Shown here piece by piece: positions 50,801 to 62,064 of a DNA stretch of 64,000 nucleotides. The stretch's first letter is position 1, and each line of letters starts with the position of its first letter. The stretch spans positions 246,001 through 310,000 of the forward strand of contig QEYB01000637.1 in assembly GCA_017562135.1 (NCBI GenBank). Direction: 5' to 3'. The DNA comes from Dipylidium caninum. Lineage: Eukaryota > Platyhelminthes > Cestoda > Cyclophyllidea > Dipylidiidae. The notes beneath the pieces were generated by a model. The model was not told the origin of the DNA. It did not search any database and saw nothing but the letters and a program-made list of their open reading frames with translations. A program made the position numbers and the translations under genes.

Positions 50801-51712
50801 GCTAAGCTAAGAATAACTTGTCAGTCAGGGTTATTTAAGGGTTCGTATTTCGGGATATTTAAGTGTTGTAAAAACTAATATACTGCTAAACCAAAATGAT
50901 CCCGTGATGCGAAAAGGTAGATTGACCCTAACAGTCTTGCCACCCGCCAAATCTTTACACACAAATGTTAACGTTCATCCATGAATAGAAATTAAGTAAC
51001 TACTTATGCATAAGTTCACCAGTTACTTTGGTGAAGAGCAACACATTTATGCAGACGTTACCTCGAAGCTGGAGTATCTGCAGGGTTTTACACATTTCTA
51101 GGTGGTTTAATAAGTGGAGACTTGGTTTAAAAAGGCATACTATTATTGAGGCGAGTAACTATTGGATCAACTCAAACCAATCATCAAATACTGCGGTACA
51201 GAGAGAAAGTGGAGGATGATGATGGTGTTTAACGTGAAAAATCTATCTTCTCTAGCAGTTATCTATTTACAAGATGAATCTGTTGCAATTACTCGCCTAA
51301 CACTACTTTTTGTGTATATAACCCACGGTCGCCTCCTGATTGGTTCGCCTCATCTACCTTTCCCTGAAAATAAAGTAACCCATTGCTTAGGTATTATGCC
51401 AAACGGTGCTTCCTATCGATGATAGAGAATATGGCCAAGCACATAATTATGGTGAAAGATGCGGTGCTCATGGACTGCATTAACTTCCTCGAACATTGTG
51501 AAAGTAACAAATTTTGCTTTATGCTATTATTACCTCATGTCTGCTCTCGAGATACTTCACCTTTGCCCTGACCTATTTTAGTGTACGGAAGGAATGTCAA
51601 AGTTTTGCCCGAACAGCCTTTGGACGGCGCTCCCCTTCATCCTGGCCAAAATACGGTTACCTACGAAGCTCGTTTATTGAAGTCGCTTATGCTAGCAATT
51701 ATGAGTAACTGA
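47848..51712 (+). CDS. TTC30: Intraflagellar transport protein IFT70 / TTC30
   Basis: TPR-rich core subunit of the IFT-B complex that carries cargo along cilia, wrapping IFT52/IFT88 (family knowledge). Seven exons with consistent phases: 47848-48354, 48428-48652, 48727-49085, 49206-49401, 50307-50746, 51391-51503, 51582-51712 (TGA). The 656-residue product is near the human 665. Signature blocks in order: CYEQLSQLYPNH, HPELGVGMITEGLEVRSVGN, EALTDMPPRSEEELDHVSLH, YEYVTPELYDF, EYDLTIEKYIPILMQQAKIY, ERIFRKSVEFCNDHETWKL, NVAHVLFMQENKY, RSLEPYQKKLGTDTWYYAKR, INFLEHCE, and NTVTYEARLLKSLM near the end. The start is the ATG at 47848, followed directly by the expected (S)E-QFTSTIY segment. Tapeworms lack motile swimming stages but keep sensory and flame-cell cilia. 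Intact; possibly the first cistron of an operon with 51780-53198. Confidence 0.97.
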
Positions 51713-51742
51713 TCGCTTTGAAGCACATTCTTGTTTGTTTAG
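51713..51742 (+). promoter_or_regulatory. Candidate trans-splice acceptor between two cistrons
   Basis: Thirty nt from the IFT70 stop to an AG preceded by a pyrimidine-rich TTCTTGTTTGTTTAG. The downstream ORF is on the same strand and its first in-frame ATG is 37 nt further. Spliced-leader trans-splicing of closely spaced genes is known in flatworms. An ordinary cis acceptor used by exons hidden upstream is the alternative. Confidence 0.4.
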
Positions 51743-51779
51743 TATAAGATCCCCTCTTGTCCAATTTCTCGTGTACGTC

Positions 51780-53198
51780 ATGCTAGAGGGTTGCGTTTTT
51801 AGTGTCGTAGGGCCTGTCGACAAACACAAAGCACTCTTTGTTAATCGATATTTCGAATTGCTGGCGTGGCGGAAGGGCAAGCGGGACTCAGGTGTATCTA
51901 GCATGCCAAATGTTATTCATCATTCACGAACCGTTCGCTGCGACTATTTCTGTCATCCCTCAATGAAATACAGTGATGAACACTTAAGTTTTCTTGATCG
52001 TCCGGGAGTTGATGTTCAAGCTGTCAGGAGGACTCTTGTCGGAGGTATACGTTCAACTCGGGGCCGGTCACTTGCAGGCGAAATTGACATGTACAGGCAC
52101 AGGGTGGAGGCACTGGTGTACTTTTTTGATCGCGTGGCGACGCAATGGTGGAATCATTTGTACCCCTGCAGTGAGAGTGGCGACTTGGTTCAGAGACCAA
52201 GTCGCAGTGCCAACCAACTTCGGGCTTCGCAGTCCAGGTTAGTAGCCCGATTGGCGCGATTTACACCACGAATAATTATTCCAGCGACGAAGGCTGTAAT
52301 ATTTATTGAGGAGATGGAAACTGTCTCGATCCTACCATCGAATAAAATTTTCGGCCGAGCCTTAGGAGAAGCATTAAAATCGCACTCGATTGACATAGAA
52401 GAACAGCTAACTGTTGCGTACACGTTAGCGAGACGGCTGGGAGAAATAGAGCGTTTAAAGCAGCAAACAATATTGTACGCTATGGACTGGATTAAGGCAG
52501 ACGGCAACAACTTGGTATTGCGATCACAGCGCCTTTCCACTCTAGCTAAGCAAATACAACCCAGTTTAATAGAAAATCACCAAAATGTGGCAGCTCTCAT
52601 TCGCCACTACTTCCGACGACGATCTAGTCCCACGAGAGAGGCGCCAACGAGATCTCATTTCGATCCTTCTGAAGACGCAAAGTTACAGCTCGAGTATGCC
52701 TTCGGTGCTGTCACTGCAGATACTTTATGCTCAACGAGTCGTGTTATTGTGCAACTTATTGAGAATAACTGTCATGATTCATTCTCTGGAGCCATGGTTG
52801 AGAGGAGTGAAGAAGTGTTAAAAAGAGGCCCCAAAGAAGCTCCTATTGAAGGACCAACGCGACGGCCGGTAGATGAGAGTGCCAAGTGGACAAGGTGGTG
52901 CCCAAATAATGGCGCAGAATACGCTTTACACTCTCTCACTTTATCGAATGCTTCCTTAGGAACTAGTGAAACCGGCTTTTTGGGTGACCTTTTGGAGCCG
53001 GAGATCATTGGTAATGATCCACACGAGATTTTGGGTGAATCAAGGGGAGGAGGAAGGGCGGTGGATAAGGAAACAACTTTTTTGGCAGAGGGAATATTTG
53101 AGAGGAGTGCTCTCAACGAAATCTATCACCGCGTGGAGTTGGACCTGGATCGACTTGACAAGAGTGCCAAGATTTTTGGAAAACACTATTTTCAATAA
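51780..53198 (+). CDS. Uncharacterised 472-residue single-exon protein
   Basis: An uninterrupted ORF from the first in-frame ATG (51780) to TAA at 53196-53198. I do not recognise the family. The start MLEGCVFSVVGPVDKHK is followed by a mostly helical, Arg-rich protein: DMYRHRVEALVYFFDRVATQ, WWNHLYP, IIIPATKAVIFIEEMETV, YTLARRLGEIERLKQQTILY and NVAALIRHYFRRR. The last third is acidic/polar and probably disordered. No signal peptide, no clear membrane helix, no catalytic motif. It is intronless among intron-rich neighbours, 67 nt after the IFT70 stop on the same strand. An AATAAA overlaps the stop codon. A battered copy of codons about 210-389 sits at 61155-61755, and the original stays open while the copy does not, which supports real coding. 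The ORF could extend upstream to the AG at 51742. Confidence 0.65.
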   Translation: MLEGCVFSVVGPVDKHKALFVNRYFELLAWRKGKRDSGVSSMPNVIHHSRTVRCDYFCHPSMKYSDEHLSFLDRPGVDVQAVRRTLVGGIRSTRGRSLAGEIDMYRHRVEALVYFFDRVATQWWNHLYPCSESGDLVQRPSRSANQLRASQSRLVARLARFTPRIIIPATKAVIFIEEMETVSILPSNKIFGRALGEALKSHSIDIEEQLTVAYTLARRLGEIERLKQQTILYAMDWIKADGNNLVLRSQRLSTLAKQIQPSLIENHQNVAALIRHYFRRRSSPTREAPTRSHFDPSEDAKLQLEYAFGAVTADTLCSTSRVIVQLIENNCHDSFSGAMVERSEEVLKRGPKEAPIEGPTRRPVDESAKWTRWCPNNGAEYALHSLTLSNASLGTSETGFLGDLLEPEIIGNDPHEILGESRGGGRAVDKETTFLAEGIFERSALNEIYHRVELDLDRLDKSAKIFGKHYFQ

Positions 53199-53199
53199 A
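53194..53199 (+). terminator. Poly(A) signal overlapping a stop codon
   Basis: AATAAA whose internal TAA (53196-53198) is the stop of the preceding ORF. If used, the 3' UTR would be only about 15-25 nt. Confidence 0.4.
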
Positions 53200-55662
53200 T
53201 TCCATTTGGAGAACAGAAATTCAAACATCTTAGAAGGAAACCCACTGAATATACACAGGCTGAAAAGGATGCTGGGAAATGTAATGATTCAGTACATAGA
53301 GTATTTTCAGATAGCAGGTAGGAGAATAGGGGAGGCAATGCTTTCCCCTTCCCAGCATATCTGCTGCGTAGAAACTGGTAGGAGCTTTTGCGGTTCGACA
53401 TACTGACCTCATTGGTGGATAATGATCTGATCAATGTATTTCAAAACGACCTGTTATTTTTCACGTATCGGTATCTGAGTTCGTTGTAGAAATAAACACT
53501 GCGAATTGGTAATTAGTACCTGATAAAAATAAGTTAATTACTGTACTAAGAACTAGGAGTAACTTGTTTAGTGCAGAACTGTTCGCATATGGTCATTCGG
53601 GTTATGGTGAACTTCTGCGGAGGTGAAAAGTCCCATAGCGAGAAGGAACTGAAGGCATGACACTAAATAGCTTGTATCGTGCAACAAGATACCAAGAAAA
53701 TATTCAGAGGAGACTGTACAAAGTGTGCTCCAATTACCACAGATAACGGCGCGCAAGGGGGTAAAGGAATGTGCTAATTTTCGAAGGGTATGAATACAAG
53801 AATGGTTATGAAACTCACTGACGCCGAAAATAACGGAAAACAATTCAACGGTGTTTAATTAGAGGGGTGGGGGGGAAGGGGAGAATGGGTGGCATAGGTA
53901 TGGTAACACACCTTTGACTTGATTATCATTTTGTCCACCACACTGGCACTCACCTTTATCTTAAGAGGTAATATGATGTGCAAATAATTTAACGCAACCC
54001 AAAGAATGGCTATGCGCTTGAGTTCCGTACGTTTAGGTCAACCATCATCCTACTTTGCTCAGTCGTTTTGACTTGTATTTGCATCGAAAAGCACAAGACC
54101 ATCAAGGCAGTAGCTGAAAACAATTGTCCTTTAATATCAGGTTTTATATCCCATAGTAAGTGATTGATCGTTATTAGATCCTCAAATCAATTTATCTTTC
54201 ACTATCACATGCCTATCAACTGAAAATAACATTAGGTAACTTTAGAAATATTAAACCGCACAAACGCTCTTGTTCTACTACTTGGAGTTCGTTACATGAT
54301 TTGACATACCTTCTATCCCATCCTCAGCCAATTGCTCATTTAAGTCAATAGCCCATTATAACTTGATCCGTTTTATCCCAGTGCTCGCCTCGAATTAATG
54401 TCGTGGTAAATCTCTCGTGCCTACTTCATTATTTTAGCTAATAATTTAGACGTGTTCTTCAATTATTCACCATAAAATGCGCACCTAACATCTTGAGGTG
54501 ATAATCGGCTTCGGACACGGAACGAGCACATCACAGATTATCAACAAACTAACATTCGGGCTTCCTGTTTGCGTCAATGTAATGGTTTACACCTGAGCTG
54601 CACCGCTCCCTCCCCTTCCCCTCCCTTGGTTGCGCTCTCAGTCCAGTAAGCTGTTCATAAATCGTGAAAAGTCGTCTATTGTTTACCACAAATCGGCGTC
54701 TCCATCCTACGTCTCCGCGACACATAATCACGCAAAGTGCTTCATAAATGCCTTTTTGAACACCCATCCACGCATTGAAAACTTGAATTTTGTCGTTACC
54801 GTTGCGTATATAATCACAAACTCGCTCCAGTCTATTACCGAGGCCAAGGCCATTTTCTATTGTATGTCGAGGCCGAAGTCAACCATGCCGATTACTAGGA
54901 AGATAGGAAGTTCATTGAGTTATTTCTTCGAGCTGATTTTTTGCTAAAATTTCACGGTTAAACAGGAATTTGGCGAACGCAGTGAGACGAGTGCATTTCA
55001 TAATTTCTAATCGAGACTAGTTTCAATGTCAGGTACAATTGCCACACACGTGGGAGCGTATTTACGGTGCAGCATACGCGTTACAAGCATGCTTATGAAG
55101 ACTGCGCTATTTCTTGCTAATGATTTCAAAATTTTATAAACAAAACTAGTATCCTAATTCCTATCCGATGTTGTACGTACGCAATTTATCAGCTGCATAC
55201 ACCTCGATTCCTTGAGTTAACGACTAATGCGAACCTGGTAAAATCTCCCCGCAAGATAAAGACCGTCCCACTCGGCAACCCACTATCATGCAAGCAAAAA
55301 ATCCACGAAAAAAAACCAATCAAATGCCCGGTCTGTCAAATCGCACCTCTCGATCCGCAAATATCGCAGGCTGCAGCGAAAAACTCAACCTTCACTTGAT
55401 GCACTATCTTCGAAACTCGGTCTCATTGCAGAAATTGAGCACAAGAATTCTTGTTCCCCTCAACTGTCAATTTATGCATGGGCTCCAGAAATTCCTTAGT
55501 ATGTCGACTTCTCCTGATTTCCTCTATCTTAAAAGCTTCTTTGGCATTCCATGTTTTATTCGTAGGCCTTTGAAAATTAGCGATGTACTTAAATGGTTAG
55601 TCAATCAATGATCGGTTGGGTGTCGAATTTCACTAACGAGAGGTCAATAGCGTAATCAGGCA
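53199..55662. other. Spacer; source of an inverted subtelomeric copy
   Basis: Lies between the 3' ends of the uncharacterised gene (plus) and ALDH (minus). Its part 54555-55280 reappears in inverted, degraded form at 62065-62812. A G-run is at 53862-53880. The 107-residue plus-strand ORF at 55288-55611 starts with ATG but I find no family or splice support. Confidence 0.55.
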
Positions 55663-58600
55663 TTAAGAATTCTTCCTTGAAATTGACATGGAAATAGCCT
55701 TCACCTCAGTGTAGAACTCAAGACCGTATTTGCCTCTGTAGAAAGGGAAAAAGAAATGATTTATCAAAATAATGATTTCAATGTTGGGATACATAAGTTG
55801 TGTAATACAAACTACCGACTCACTTTTCCCTGCCGATCCCTGAAGCCTTGTATCCTCCAAACGGTTGCATTGGTGGTGAAGTGTTATAGTCCATTTATCC
55901 TAAAATCGTGAATATCAGACCTGAGGAGTTGTTTATAACTTGGGAAGAGATTAGCTACAATATTATCCTATACATCCAGAGGGGTAAACTAGGGTTTAGA
56001 AATCTTAATAAATGCAAGTCATTAAAATTGGATATAAGGTCATCGTTATAAAGTGCCCAGAAGTAGCAATACAGCGAGGTTAAAGTTGGTATTAGGTTGG
56101 AAACTGTTAAACATACGCGTTTTTTAGTCAGTTTCCATCTGCGACTGGTAGCGATGCATGGTAACGTGCACTCAATATTTTTATTTATAAATTTAAAGGT
56201 ATTCACCTCACTCATTTCGTGAAATTTTCCCGCGTTTACATTTAATTTGTATTTTATTTTCGGCGAAATCAGACAAACAAAACACAATTTCACTTCACTT
56301 ATTTTGGTACGCGTTCAAAATTGAACCATAGTGCGGCTCAATGGGTTTCGAGGCGTTCGGAGATGAATCCATTTATGAAAAAATCCCCAACATGTGCTTC
56401 AAAAAAATCCTTTCCTGTCAATCTGAATATCGCTAACGAGCCCTCGAGGAAGACCACCGGTTCATGTTGATAAAGCAAAAGATTTAAGGACGGTTTGTGA
56501 TATCTGATCCACACACCTATCTGTGAACTTGGATCTAAACTAGGAACTGGTCATACATAAGGCTATGCAAAGACATCTGTTGTGAGATAAATAAACAGTA
56601 TGCAGACATGCCATAACGAAATGACGCAATTGCAAAATGATTGACCGCAGGCGCAAGTGCGTATAATAATGCTTAAACTACCAAAAGGAACTCCAATTAC
56701 TGTTGATAAATTAACTTCTGTACAATATTCAATCTTAATACACCGGCCGTATTCACCCCGATATTTCGTCGATCGATTATTATCTTTTCCACAATTAAAG
56801 AGTTGTTCTTAATTGGAAAGGCGCAGTAATCAAAAAGATATTATAAGAGTACTTCGAATCATTTAGGAACTCCAAAGATAAAGATTTTTACAAAGACATA
56901 TAGAGCTTGCCCAATTGTCACCAGAACAAACGTAGACGTCAATGGCATTTATTCTGATTGAATATAATAATTGCGCCCTTTATTTTTTATCCAGCGCCCG
57001 TTTCATAGTCTCCAACCTAATATGCAAAGATGGAGAAGAGGAGGGAGTAAAATATATGGAAAAGACGTACCAGACGGTGCCAGCTTCAAGTGATTGGGCA
57101 ATACGAGTGGCCTTGTCCATGTCCCTGTAAAAAACACCACCGCCGAGGCCGTAATGAGAGGCGTTAGCGCGTCGTACGACCTCCTCAAGATTGTCGAATC
57201 GCAGCACCACCTGTACCGGCCCGAAGATCTCCTCGCGCGCAATCCGCATTTCATCGCTGACGTCGCCGAAAACGGTTGGCGCGATATAGAATCCTTTACT
57301 ACCTATCCGCTCACCACCAGCCACAAGACGCGCGCCCTCTTCACGACCCGAGGCGATGAACTTCAGGATTGTATCAAATTGCGTTTGGTTCACCTATAAA
57401 ATTTCCATCATACTATATATCCGTATTCACTGCCTTCTTCTTAGTCTCGAAAACGCACTTCAAGAAGGTAATCGCAATACAAATCACAGATGATAATTCT
57501 TCTTTCATATCTAAATTCCATCACAATGAGTCTCTCAAACCTTAAATAGGTAACTTTTCTTTCGAGTATACTGTGAACGTTGAAGTTGTCACAACTATCC
57601 ACCATAAGACATTAGACTCATGTTTACTTCCTAGATATCAGAGGCCTACAGATAGCAGTAAGCACTTTCCATTCACCATTTCTAAAGACAAGGCTTAAGT
57701 ATGAAATGACACCATAATCAACGCCAATGCTAATACACCGATCAAATTTAATAAGGATGAAAAATTGGCATTTTGAATATAGAACAGTGTGTTGTGCATT
57801 GAGGTTAGCAGCCCTGCTTACCTGCGTAAACAAATAAGCAGCGAAATAAGGTACAATAAACACTTCCGCCTTCCCTGTTTGAGTTGCTCCGATAGCTTTA
57901 TAGTAACCGCTTTATAGAATAGGTAAAAAAGAAGTATAAACAAGGATTGTTTGAAATCCTTTCTTGCTTAAAAGCTCCACAAACATTCAATGTTCTTTTG
58001 CTGCTGGAATCGTACAGATATCGTGCATGCCCGATTCGGGTGACTCAATGCCATATGGCTTCAAGTATTTCCATTTGGTGAAAGGCATTGAACCTTATTT
58101 CTTAGTATGAAACGGATAACAAGCTGATTCGCCAAAGCCGTTAGTAGTAGTAACATAAAATTTGCGCGATTTTGTTCATTGACAAAAAAAACCTTTCTTA
58201 AGTCTGGTCATTTACCCTTGCCTATCGGCGAATAAGGACAAACTAAAGTTATGGTGGAGCAGTGATAATGCCACAACGTATAACAGAAAAGTAACCCGAT
58301 TTCAACGAGTTAGTAGAAAACAAACGTACATATTGCTAGGGAAAGTAAAAAAACTAGATTACAGTTGAAAACCAAACCTTGATTAGTACCTGAGGACCCT
58401 GCTCCACTCCAGACTGGAACGGATCACCAACAACACGTTGTTCTGCAAGTCGACGGAAACGTTCCAGCATTTTCTCATAAACGGGCGCCTCTACGAAAGT
58501 GCGAGTGGCTGCCACACAGCACTGCCCAGCGTTTTCCATCACAGCCTCAAACGCTACGGTCGCAGCCTTATCAACTAGAGGAACAATTGCAATAGCACCA

Positions 58601-60280
58601 AAAATCATCAAATATACAAAGGGAAAAGAACAAACGAGCAAATGAAAACTTACGATCAGCATCAGCAAATATTATAAGCGGTGACTTGCCGCCCAACTCC
58701 AGGTGAACACGCTTTGAAAGTGGGTGCCGCGGCCACCATGATAGAGCGACCTACGGCTGTACTGCCCGTGAACGTCACCGCGTTAATATCGGGATGGACT
58801 CGTCAACGCAAGCACCCGCCGTCTCCCCAAAAGCCCGGTACCACATTCAAAACACCCGCCGGGAAGCCTACACAAGTAAGCAGTTGGTAATTCGCACGAT
58901 TGCAATGTCATTATTGGTTCCAAATTGCTTGGAACTGACCAAAACCTCCCCCTATATGACTAAATCAATAGGTGGATATCATTGGGGACTACTTGTGGTA
59001 ATATTGAAATATTTAAGTAGTGTTATGAGTCAGTCAAAGACTTGAGAGGGTTCGGAAATGTTGACACATGCAGACATCTACGGAAGTAGGAGTATCCTGC
59101 AGACTAATTAGTACATATTTGTACACAAATTCACGTTTTTAATGAAACTACTTCGGTCTCTACTAAGGTTTATTCATCCTCGTAGATAGAAAGGGTGCAA
59201 AGATAGTGCACGAAAATATTGTGACAGGTAACCTTTAGAGGTTATGATGTTACCAGTATTTCTTCAAAGAGCATTTCCGAGCCGTGGTCAACAGCTACCA
59301 CCCACTTCAAACTCTCACCAAGTTTGCTCGACGAGATGCGCCAAAAAAGAGCGCGCTAAGTGGTGTTCCTCCTCAGCCGGTTTCACAAACAACAACAACC
59401 CCGGACACAGCGCTGGGGCCACCTTAATGGCAATGAGATCGAGCGGATAGTTCCAGGGTATTATCGCGCCTACTACGCCCACCGGTTCCCTTCGAGTATA
59501 ACAGACCACGTTTCCGTCGCATGGAATAACCTAAAATCAACAGACATTGCAATCAGATGTCCTGTCGAAACATCAACTACCCCACAACCACTCTCCGTGC
59601 AATTTGCCCAGGCAAAAAAGCAATATCAACTAGCCACCTTTTCAACTCCATCACTAGCACGACTCTACCTTGATAGACACATTTTTTTCCGTATCACTCT
59701 CTCCAATAACCCCTGTCGTTCGTCATTCTGTCTAACAGTAAAAACAAACCAATTCCAAAAATATCTCAACAGGGAGAAGGTAACATTTTAACATTAGTAA
59801 TCTGACGGATTCCTCGAACGACTAAGTTTGCTTCCACCGACTGGAAACTATCAAATTTCCCGCTTCTACACATTCCTACTCTCGCGAAAGCAGAATGATG
59901 ATAAAGGAAAACTTACCTTCCCGTGAATTTTGTCCGCATAGCCTGCATAGTAAGCGAAAGGTATCGATTGCAAACTTCACATCGGTCTTCGGGCGCATTT
60001 GACGGGTTTTCCCGAATCCATTGCCTCCAACGAAGTGAGATAGTCTATGTTGGAGGCAAGGCATCAGCGAGACGGTAAAGCAGAACGGCCGCGATGTGAC
60101 GCGTCCATGGAGCGCCAGGGTTTATCGAGGGCAAAGGCAGCCTTGGCTGACCGCACCGCAACATCGATGTCAGCCGCGAGCACCCTCCGATACACGACAT
60201 ATTTCCTCTTCTGTCGATGGATCTATCACGCCGAAAGTCTTGCCCGACACGCTGTCGACGAAGTTGTTATTGATGAAAAG
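55663..60280 (-). CDS. ALDH1/2-class aldehyde dehydrogenase with frame breaks
   Basis: NAD(P)-dependent oxidation of aldehydes to acids (family knowledge). Exons, minus strand: 60280-59917, 59530-59319, 58867-58654, 58574-58390, 57393-57071, 55899-55824, 55735-55663 (TAA). Order of motifs: [75 protein letters not shown] (general-base Glu), [12 protein letters not shown] (catalytic Cys), [48 protein letters not shown]. Exons 4, 5 and 7 are intact. Exons 1, 2, 3 and 6 need single- or two-base corrections near 60081, 60175, 59950, 59368, 59345, 58829, 58790, 58716 and 55891, mostly in homopolymers. The N-terminal exon was not found. It is either a young pseudogene or a working gene with assembly indels; conserved motifs throughout favour the latter. 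Confidence 0.88.
56092..57020 (+). mobile_element. Mariner-like element, degenerate copy 2
   Basis: About 929 bp flanked by TA, inserted in the ALDH intron 55900-57070, its right end only 50 bp from an exon. The terminal inverted repeats are clear: left TTAGGTTGGAAACT, right (inverted) TTAGGTTGGAGACTATGAAA. The interior follows copy 1 at 31847-32764 in order, for instance TAGCGATGCATGGTAACGTG near the left end and a degraded [18 protein letters not shown] region near 56700-56790. No usable transposase ORF remains. Confidence 0.85.
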
Positions 60281-61154
60281 CTGTTTCAATTAGAAAACAA
60301 GGGCTTAAGTCCACTACCTCAAAACAATGCCCCTCGGATGTGTTTGCAAAAAATGAACAACTCGTCAGGCACGACCGTTCAAATCTGTTAGATCGAGATT
60401 CCATAGGCGAATTCCATTAGAAGTTTAGAAAAAACAACTTGGACCAAACATCAAACAGTGCCGCCTCATGCCACCAGAGGGCATTACCCAGCAGAAATCA
60501 TGATTTCGTGTCTCAACTGTCCCAATTTTTGAAAAACATCACAAAGTAGGGTGTTAATATCTAGGGCAGATCCCATTGCGAGAGCGCGAATAACAAGTTT
60601 CCAAAACGTAGTAACAACTCACTTAGCAGAAACTGCTTTCTTACAACAAAGGGTATAACCGTGAGATCGACTAAGAAAGAATTATTGTGGGACGTAAGTA
60701 TCAGGCGGGGTATTACGCATAAAAAGATGGGCCGGTAATTAACGCCTAGATACCGTTGCCCAAGCAAAGAAATTATGGAACGCAGTAGCAAATAAGAAAA
60801 GAGAACATCTACTTGTGTAAACTTGACAGAAGAGACGCAGCATCATGACCAGTGCAACACCGCTTGAGAACGAAGTTGGTCAAGTGGAGCGCTGGGACTA
60901 ATCACGCGTGTCAGCATTTTATTTCAAACAAAGCGCAAAAAAACAAACAAAAATATTCGTAACCATTAAGTGCTAGAGCTCAAATTCTAAAAATAATATA
61001 ACACCTCAATGAATTAAATTTTTTTCAACGGATGTAGTTTTATGGTTATTGAGGAATGTAATATAATAAATGTCACAAGAGGGGGGAGCAAAAGTAAATG
61101 ACTTAAACGTCTAATATTAAAAAAACAAGATAAAGCATGCGATGAGAGAAGAGA
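60281..61154. other. ALDH 5' flank / proximal subtelomere
   Basis: Should hold the missing first ALDH exon and promoter, but no MS...-type starter exon with the right phase could be picked. Otherwise no feature. Confidence 0.4.
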
Positions 61155-61755
61155 CCGCTGACTATCCACGTCGCCACGTTGGGGAGACAGACTCGGAACT
61201 AGAGAAATACGAGCCCGTTTAATAAAAGCAGCAAAACATCACTGTACGCTATGGCTGGATTAAGGCAGACGGCAACAACTAATTGGTTTCATTACGAGCA
61301 ACAGGCCTTTCCACTCTACGACTAAGCAATATCACCCATGTTTAATAAGACATTCACCAACAATGTGGCAGCTCTCATATCGCCAACCTACTCCGCCGAC
61401 GATATAGTCCCCGAGAGAGACGCCACACGAGATCTCATGTCGCCCCTATGAAGAGACGCCAAAGTTACAGCTTGAGTATGCTCGGTGCTGTCACTGCAGA
61501 TACTTTATGCGTCAACGCAGTCGTGTTATCTGTTGGCAACTCTGATGTGAGAATAACTCTCATGATTCATTGTCTGGAGAGAGCAGCCAATGTATGATTT
61601 GAACGGCAGAAGGGAAGAAAGTGTTCAAAAGACGCCCCAGAGAAGCGACGCTATTATTGAAGGACCAACGCGAACGGCGAGTGATGAGCGTTACAAGTGG
61701 ACAAGGTTGGTGCCCAAATGATAGTGCACAGAGTACGCTTTACAAGCTTTCTCAC
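61155..61755 (+). pseudogene. Degraded direct copy of part of the 472-residue ORF
   Basis: Collinear with 52408-52945 in the same orientation: shared stretches include TACGCTATGG, ATTAAGGCAGACGGCAACAA, GTGGCAGCTCTCAT and GGTGCTGTCACTGCAGATAC. There are frequent one- to few-base insertions and deletions, so no reading frame survives. It is a truncated duplicate with neither end of the source gene. Confidence 0.88.
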
Positions 61756-62064
61756 TTGCCATAACACTGCTTACCTTGAAAAACGGTAACGAGGTCAATG
61801 AATTTCAAAAGGTTGTTGCCTAAAGCGATGAAATTACGTGAATAGTTGATGAACAAAGAAAAATATTTCTATTACTGATCTAAGCACAACTCAAGTCAAA
61901 TATTCCTGTGTAGGGTGATGCTACACCATGGAAAGAATTTTTCGCGCAAGCCTGTGATAAATGCGAATCGGGAGGCCGTGCGATTTGAAAGACTAGGCAT
62001 TTGATGGGTTGTTTTTTCACGGATCTACGATTTTATGTGTCAATTGTAATGGTCGTAGCGGCTA
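61756..62064. other. Spacer between two duplicated blocks
   Basis: About 300 bp between the direct and inverted duplicates, with no source found in the window. Confidence 0.5.

Noticed and set aside
53568..53843. 91-residue minus-strand ORF, possible retrotransposon fragment
   Set aside because: No reverse-transcriptase or integrase motif could be confirmed.
55288..55611. 107-residue plus-strand ATG ORF
   Set aside because: Low-information composition and no homology; its start lies next to the duplicated block, but the copy does not preserve it.
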